DNA of 64,000 nt from Pseudolabrys sp. FHR47 (lineage in GTDB: Bacteria; Pseudomonadota; Alphaproteobacteria; Rhizobiales; Xanthobacteraceae), in assembly GCF_005153485.1 (NCBI RefSeq), contig NZ_CP039740.1, positions 1,491,001 to 1,555,000 on the forward strand. Direction: 5' to 3'. Made by a program: the position numbers and the translations under genes. The notes below the pieces were generated by a model that was not told the DNA's origin, ran no database searches, and worked only from the letters and a program-made list of their open reading frames with translations. Position 1 is the first letter of the stretch. Each line of letters begins with the position of its first letter. Shown here piece by piece: positions 59,801 to 64,000 of this stretch.

Positions 59801-62800
59801 CCTCGAAATCGGCGATGGCATGTTCGTAATCGCGCTTTTCGTAATAGATCACACCGCGGTCGTGCAACGCATAGGCGTCCTTTGCATCGATCTTGAGCGC
59901 GCGCTCGAAATCGGCGAAAGCCCGGTCGGTATCGCCCTTGTCGGCGTAGGCATTGGCGCGATTGTAATAGGCCGCCGCATAACTGTCGTTGAGCTTGATC
60001 GCCTCGGCAAAATCCGCAATGGCGCGGTCGGTGTCGCCCTTGCCACGCCAGGCGACGCCGCGGTTGTTGAAGGCAACCGCATTCTTGGGATCGAGCTTGA
60101 GCGCGGCGTCGAAGTCGGCGATGGCGCGCTCCGTGTCACCCTTGGCGCCATAGGCGATGCCGCGATCGTAATAGGCCCGCACCGAGTTCGGATTGAGCTT
60201 GATGGCCTGCGTCAGATCGCCGATGGCGCGGTCGTAGTCGCGCTTGTCGTAATAGGCCGTGGCGCGGTTGGAGAACGCCATGGCGAAGTTCGGGTCGATC
60301 TTCGCTGCCTGGCTGAAATCGGCGATGGCGCGCTCGCGCTCGCCGCGCGCGCGATAGGCCATGCCGCGGCCGTTGTAAGCGGCGGCCAGTGAACCGTCGA
60401 GTTTGATCGCCTGGGAAAGATCGGCGATGGCGCGATCATGGTCCGGCTTGCCGCCGTAAGCGAGGCCGCGGAAGAGGTAGGCCTGCGCATTGCCGGGATT
60501 GAGCCGGATCACCTGATCGAGATCGCGGATGGCGCGTTCATGATAGCCGGCGGCCTGCAAAGTCTCGCCGCGATTGAGCAACGCCGCAGCGAAGCCCGAA
60601 TTGATGGTGATGGCCTGGTCGAAATCCTTGAGCGCCTTTTCGGTCTGGCCCTTCGCCTTGTAGGCGAGGCCGCGGCTATTATAGGCGAAATCGGAGTGCG
60701 GATCGGCGGCGATGGCGCGGTCAAAATCGGCAACGGCGCGGTCGAGGTCTCCGCGAGCCTGATAGATGGCACCACGGCTCGCCAGCGCCAGCGCGAATTG
60801 CGGGTCGAGCTTGATCGCCTGGTCGAGGTCGGCAACCGCCTTGCCGAGATCGCCCTTGCGTTGCCAGAGCTTGGCGCGGCTCATGAACACGCCGGCATAG
60901 TTCGGGTTGAACTTGATCGCCTGCTCGTAGTCCTGCAAGGCACGGTCGACGTTGCCGCGCAGGGCATAGGTATTGCCGCGCTCGGTGAAGGCGGCGCCAT
61001 ATTTCGGGTCTAGCTTGATAGCCAGATCGTAGTTGGCGATCGCGCGTTCGTACTCGCCTTTGCCTTGATAGGCGTTGCCGCGATCGACATAGGCCGCGGT
61101 GAACTTTGGGTCGATCCGCAGGGCCTGGTCGAAATCGGCAATGGCGCGGTCGAAGTCGCGGCGTTCGCGATAGGCCAGGCCGCGCGCATGAGCGACGAGC
61201 GGATCGCGGGGCTCGAGCCTTACCGCATGAGATAGATCGCCAACGGCGCGGTCGTAGTCGCGGCGTTCGTAATAGGCTTTGCCGCGGTTGTAATAGGCCG
61301 TGCCGAAATTGGGGTTGAGCTTGATCGCCTGCTCGTAGTCCTGGAAGGCGCGCTCGTCTTCATTGAGCTGCTGATGAGCGAAGGCGCGTCCGTTATAGGC
61401 GGCGGCGTTCTTCGGATCGAGCTTGATCGCCTGCGAAAAGTCGGCGATGGCGGCCTTGAAGTCGCCCTTGTCCTGCAGGGCCATGCCCCGATTGAAGAAG
61501 GTGCCGGGATAGTCCGGATTGACCTTGATCGCCTGATTGAAGTCTGCGATGGCGCGGTCGTACTGGCGCTTCTTCTGGTAGGCGTCACCACGATTGGCCA
61601 GAGCCGGCGCATAATTCGGGTCGATGCGCAGCGCGGTATCGAAGTCGGCAATAGCTCGGTCGCCGTCGCCCTTGGCGACGTAAACCTGGCCGCGCTGGTT
61701 GAGTGCAGCGGTGTAGTCCGGCTTGATATTGATCGCCTGATTGAAATCGGCGATGGCGCGGTCGTAGTCCCGTTTCTCGACCAGAGCCAGGCCGCGTTCA
61801 TACCAGGTTTGCGCCTGTTTGGAATCGAGCTTAAGCGACTGCTCGAAGTCGGCGAGGCTGCGCTCGGTGTCGCCGCGCGAGCGATAGGCGAGGCCGCGGT
61901 TGAAGAAGGCGAGCGCATTCTTGCCGTCGAGCTGGATAGACTGCGTGAAATCCGCGATGGCGCGATCGTCATTGCCCTTGGCTTTGAGCGCCAGACCGCG
62001 ATTGTAGAAGGTGCGGGCGTTCTTCGGGTCGATGCGAATCGAGCGGTCGAAATCGGCAATGGCGGCGTCGTACTCGCTGCGTGCGATGTAGACGACGCCG
62101 CGATTATAGTACGACAGCGAATCCTTCGGATCGAGCTTAACCGCTTGAGAAAGATCGCTCAGCGCCCGGTCATAGTCGCCTTTGGCGAAGTAGGAGACGC
62201 CGCGGTCGTAATAGGCCAGAGCATAGTCGGCGTCGAGGCGGATTGCCTGATCGTAATTGCGGATGGCGCGGTCGTAGTCGTTCTTGTCGTAGAAGGCGTT
62301 GCCGCGATTGTAATAGGCCAGAACATAGTTCGAATTCAGCAATACGGCCTGGTCGTAGTCCTTGATGGCGCGATCGACTTCGCCACGATTGCGGTAGGCC
62401 AGGCCGCGGTTGTTGTAGGCAAAGGCGTCGCGCGGATCGAGCAGGATGGCCTGATCGAAGTCCTGGATGGCGCGCTCGACCTGGCCCTTGGCGGAATAGG
62501 CGATGCCGCGGTCGTTCAGCGCGAGGATGAAATCCGGCTTTAGCTTGATTGCCTGATCGAGGTCCTGAATGGCGCGCTCGTAATCGCGGATGTCGCGATA
62601 GGCGAGACCGCGGCTGTGGAAGGCCACGGCGTCGCCGGCATTGAGCTTGACGGCACGGTCGTAATCGACGATGGCGCGATCGGGTTCGCCTTTCGCGCGG
62701 TATGCCATGCCGCGGTTGTAATAGGCGATGTTGTCGTTGGCATTGAGCTTGATTGCGGCATCGAGCGCGCCGACGGCGGCGTCGTACTTACGCTTGTTGT

Positions 62801-63293
62801 AGTAAAGGTGGCTAAGCGTTTTCAACGCTTCGGCATTGCGCGCGTCTATCTTGATGGACTGCTCAAGGTCCTGAATGGCGCGCTCGCTGTCGCCGCGATC
62901 GCGCAGGGCCTGGCCGCGATGATAGAGTGCCTCGGCATTTCGGGGGTCGAGCCTGATCGCTTCGTCAAGGTCGCGAATCGCGCCCTCGGCATCGCCCCTG
63001 ACGCGTTTGTCCTTGCCGCTGGCAGTCAGGTCCTCGGCCTTGCGATGTTGGGCCGCGGTGCGGCTTTTGACGAGCCTGGATTTGTGCGTCTGCGCGTTGG
63101 CGCGCTGCTTCGCGTTATTCGACCCATCGATAACGGCATCACAGGCGGCAATGCGCTGTTCGGTCGTGCCGTCGCTCTTGCCTTCGCAAAGCTTGATCTG
63201 ATCGCGCGTTACCGCGTGCGCCGGCATCGCCGCGGTCGACACGACGGCAGCGACTGCAAACTCAATGAAGACGATGCGTGCTCCCCGAAGCAT
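56865..63293 (-). CDS. Giant exported tetratricopeptide-repeat protein
   Basis: 2142 residues from ATG 63293, with AGGAAAAG about 4 nt upstream; the frame opens 31 codons earlier. A signal peptide (1-27, ending MPAHA) suggests export. Two Cys (36 and 51) follow. From about 85 to 2010 there are some 56 TPR units of 34 residues, consensus YYNRGxAYxxKGDxDRAI then ADFDQAIKLDPKN. Near DNA position 59,740 one unit is degraded (SPRGNDIRGQRGYDRDLE) but keeps its length. The last two or three are also worn. The C-terminus is Pro/Arg-rich with VDVPMP twice. A scaffold for protein contacts is likely; partners are unknown. Confidence 0.88.
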   Translation of the reverse strand: MLRGARIVFIEFAVAAVVSTAAMPAHAVTRDQIKLCEGKSDGTTEQRIAACDAVIDGSNNAKQRANAQTHKSRLVKSRTAAQHRKAEDLTASGKDKRVRGDAEGAIRDLDEAIRLDPRNAEALYHRGQALRDRGDSERAIQDLEQSIKIDARNAEALKTLSHLYYNKRKYDAAVGALDAAIKLNANDNIAYYNRGMAYRAKGEPDRAIVDYDRAVKLNAGDAVAFHSRGLAYRDIRDYERAIQDLDQAIKLKPDFILALNDRGIAYSAKGQVERAIQDFDQAILLDPRDAFAYNNRGLAYRNRGEVDRAIKDYDQAVLLNSNYVLAYYNRGNAFYDKNDYDRAIRNYDQAIRLDADYALAYYDRGVSYFAKGDYDRALSDLSQAVKLDPKDSLSYYNRGVVYIARSEYDAAIADFDRSIRIDPKNARTFYNRGLALKAKGNDDRAIADFTQSIQLDGKNALAFFNRGLAYRSRGDTERSLADFEQSLKLDSKQAQTWYERGLALVEKRDYDRAIADFNQAINIKPDYTAALNQRGQVYVAKGDGDRAIADFDTALRIDPNYAPALANRGDAYQKKRQYDRAIADFNQAIKVNPDYPGTFFNRGMALQDKGDFKAAIADFSQAIKLDPKNAAAYNGRAFAHQQLNEDERAFQDYEQAIKLNPNFGTAYYNRGKAYYERRDYDRAVGDLSHAVRLEPRDPLVAHARGLAYRERRDFDRAIADFDQALRIDPKFTAAYVDRGNAYQGKGEYERAIANYDLAIKLDPKYGAAFTERGNTYALRGNVDRALQDYEQAIKFNPNYAGVFMSRAKLWQRKGDLGKAVADLDQAIKLDPQFALALASRGAIYQARGDLDRAVADFDRAIAADPHSDFAYNSRGLAYKAKGQTEKALKDFDQAITINSGFAAALLNRGETLQAAGYHERAIRDLDQVIRLNPGNAQAYLFRGLAYGGKPDHDRAIADLSQAIKLDGSLAAAYNGRGMAYRARGERERAIADFSQAAKIDPNFAMAFSNRATAYYDKRDYDRAIGDLTQAIKLNPNSVRAYYDRGIAYGAKGDTERAIADFDAALKLDPKNAVAFNNRGVAWRGKGDTDRAIADFAEAIKLNDSYAAAYYNRANAYADKGDTDRAFADFERALKIDAKDAYALHDRGVIYYEKRDYEHAIADFEAATRLNPAYSIASSPRGNDIRGQRGYDRDLEETETRLQASPIFALAYNDRGIALAARKDYDRAIADFDRAIKINPNFSVAYYNRGNAWYQKRDIDKAIANYDAALKLNPKDALAWFDRGVAHYDRDSFDRAIADFEQTVKLDPKNAQAFYNLGAALQEKYEFDRAIQHYNQALAIDGKLAPAYSARGYALASKGDFDKALADLTQAIRLSSGQALAFNDRGIVYGIKGETGRAIADFDQAIALDPKYAPLYNNRAIVHAATGQLDKAIADYDQAVKLNANYAAAFYNRGNAKYDKGDYAGAAADYSSALKLSPSDAATLNNRGNAFANVRDFDRAVADLSQAIKVNPGYAQGYNDRGVAHGARGDVDRALADFEQAVKLDPSNSFAFYNRGLALRDKKQVDQAIASFEQALKLNPAYAVAHYNRGNAYELKREFQRAIADFDAALKLKPDYALAYYDRGLSYGALGDADRAIIDLTEAIKYDRTNALAFYNRGIAYRLKNDIDRAVSDFGEAIKLDGKFALAYAQRGAAVYTRGDLDRAIADFTESLRHDGNSADVYYRRAVAWRDKRDFDRAVNDFSQAIRIEPRNALAYQSRGRAFRMKGDIERAVADFDQAVKLDGKSSAAFTDRGTTRGLRGEFDAAIADFDAALKLDADNAVAYNNRGFALRHKGDNDRALADFGDAIKRDANYALAYFNRASVYAERRDYDRAIADYDAAIKLNASNADAYNGRGLAYDSKGSFDEAIANFAQAIKLEPKNARALNNRGFAYRNKRDMDRAIADYNAALAIDPNYALALYNRGFAYYDTRDFDRSSRDMNQAIKFNPNFASAFLDRGLTPDRRDFDRTVSAADATIDLTPSYAVSFSGRGVAYENRREGDRIIRDAGQPIRNNRYNSYAYSPDTFPPPSPALLAPVTPAKPDVKVDVPMPSPSPRAEAPAIAAHAQAVEGVDVPMPQARPRATRRQVARVPHPPERRPLGRR

Positions 63294-63481
63294 TCGTCTT
63301 TTCCTGTTCCTCCGCGGTGAGCCTGACCGGGGCTCTGGTCCTGCTTCGGTGCGATCATGCAGCGCGGAGGGGGAGGATGCGCGCATAAGACGAGATTAAC
63401 ATTAACCCGGCTGACGCATGAGGACTCGCACGCGGGAGAGCGCGCGACGATTAATACTAACGCTATCGCTGGCCCCGGAAT

Positions 63482-63511
63482 GAAAACGCCGCGCGAGGGC
63501 GCGGCGTTTTC
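63482..63511. terminator. Terminator hairpin after the CHAP gene
   Basis: GAAAACGCCGCGC (63482-63494), loop GAGG, GCGCGGCGTTTTC (63499-63511): a perfect 13-bp stem whose minus-strand reading ends in TTTTC. It follows the CHAP gene stop by 21 bp, upstream of the TPR gene. Confidence 0.8.
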
Positions 63512-63532
63512 ATCTAATGCGACGTCGTTTCT

Positions 63533-64000
63533 CTACTGTGCTTGCTGCTGTTTGACCGCTTCGGCGCGCGCCGCACTGGCGATCTCACGCAGCACGTAAT
63601 CCGGCGGCATGACGTAGGCGAGGACCTTTTCCTTTGGATAGGACGACTGCCGCACCATGTTGCCGCTGTTGCCGGAAATAAGGATCGGATTGCCCTGGCC
63701 ATCGGTGCCGCGCACGATGCCGACATGGCCGTTCTGTGGGCCGCCCCGACGGAGAATGGCGATGGCGCCGACGCGCGGGCCATCAAGCTTCTTGCCGAAG
63801 TCGAGGAACGAGCGCGCGGCGCGAGACTGGGTGCCCTTGTTGCCGCCGGCTTTCTTGATGACGAAATTCATGAAGTCCGCGCACCACAACTGTGCCGGCA
63901 GGCCGAGCTGTTTGGCGTTGGCGCCGCGATAGCGCAACGCCTCCAGCAAAAGGCTGGCGCCGCCCGGCACCTGCGCCGCATGGTCGGCGGCTTCGGCGCG
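63533..64000 (-). CDS. TIGR02594-type CHAP-domain protein, 5' end outside window
   Basis: The C-terminal 155 residues are present; the frame runs open to the window edge, so the start is missing. LLLEALRYRGANAKQLG, the catalytic Cys in LWCADFMNFVIKKAG, the His in NGHVGIVRG and ISGNSGNMVRQ match the CHAP/NlpC-P60-like TIGR02594 family of putative peptidoglycan amidases. It lies before the giant TPR gene on the same strand but a terminator separates them. A GTG at 63970 is possible but probably internal. Confidence 0.85.
   Translation of the reverse strand, partial: RAEAADHAAQVPGGASLLLEALRYRGANAKQLGLPAQLWCADFMNFVIKKAGGNKGTQSRAARSFLDFGKKLDGPRVGAIAILRRGGPQNGHVGIVRGTDGQGNPILISGNSGNMVRQSSYPKEKVLAYVMPPDYVLREIASAARAEAVKQQQAQ

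Noticed and set aside
61374..62543. Long plus-strand frames opposite the TPR gene
   Set aside because: They are periodic antisense images of the 102-bp TPR repeats and have no start signals.
57300..63000. CRISPR-like regular repetition
   Set aside because: The 102-bp period is coding, imperfect and in frame, with no repeat-spacer structure and no cas genes.

Overview
The window looks like ordinary chromosome from a high-GC alphaproteobacterium of the Hyphomicrobiales (Rhizobiales), closest in feel to the Xanthobacteraceae/Nitrobacteraceae. The evidence is the gene families (DUF2065 after hflKC, BoxR/BoxC/BoxB aerobic benzoyl-CoA genes, many NMT1-type ABC, TRAP and TctAB importers), a CtrA-type box, and palindromic intergenic elements resembling those of Bradyrhizobium relatives. 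I see no integrase, transposase, phage gene or CRISPR array. Family calls rest on reading motifs by eye, without database searches.

Layout. 0.3-7.4 kb: a TadG-like pilus protein, an isochorismatase-family hydrolase, an NMT1/SsuABC-type ABC importer, a class I glutamine-amidotransferase-like hydrolase and a MalY/PatB-type aminotransferase. 7.6-11.8 kb: TctB-TctA without a TctC, a Nudix hydrolase and a PHO4-family phosphate permease with a Pho-box-like site upstream. 11.9-14.9 kb: mlaEFD lipid transport genes. 15-17.6 kb: thyA-GNAT-folA and an SDR. 17.9-23.7 kb: hflK-hflC-DUF2065-degP, then serB and miaA head to head. 23.8-30.3 kb: three tandem chemoreceptors.

30.3-34.9 kb: branched-chain amino acid synthesis (ilvB, ilvN, a LysE exporter, ilvC), preceded by a clear attenuator whose 16-codon leader peptide is rich in Ile/Leu/Val. 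35-41.3 kb: a second NMT1-type ABC importer, pdxY, and a translationally coupled phzF-nudix-ppk2 run. 41.5-43.3 kb: leuA, preceded by a leucine-rich leader peptide. 43.5-46.4 kb: a TRAP transporter. 46.6-49.8 kb: a Spy/CpxP-like protein, tRNA-Lys(CTT), mannose-1-phosphate guanylyltransferase and an rfbC whose 5' end looks damaged.

49.8-56.1 kb: an aerobic benzoyl-CoA (box) cluster of ferredoxin, ferredoxin reductase, BoxR, BoxC, BoxB and thioesterase. Two TGCA-N6-TGC sites lie between boxR and boxC, and a ferredoxin/reductase pair stands where BoxA might be expected. 56.1-64 kb: an unrecognised 224-residue protein, a giant exported TPR protein (2142 residues, about 56 repeats of 34 residues) and a CHAP-type protein cut by the window edge.

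The most notable items are the two amino-acid leader peptides, the BoxR operator candidates with the possible BoxA replacement, the giant TPR protein and the broken rfbC start. Most of the rest is normal core metabolism and transport.
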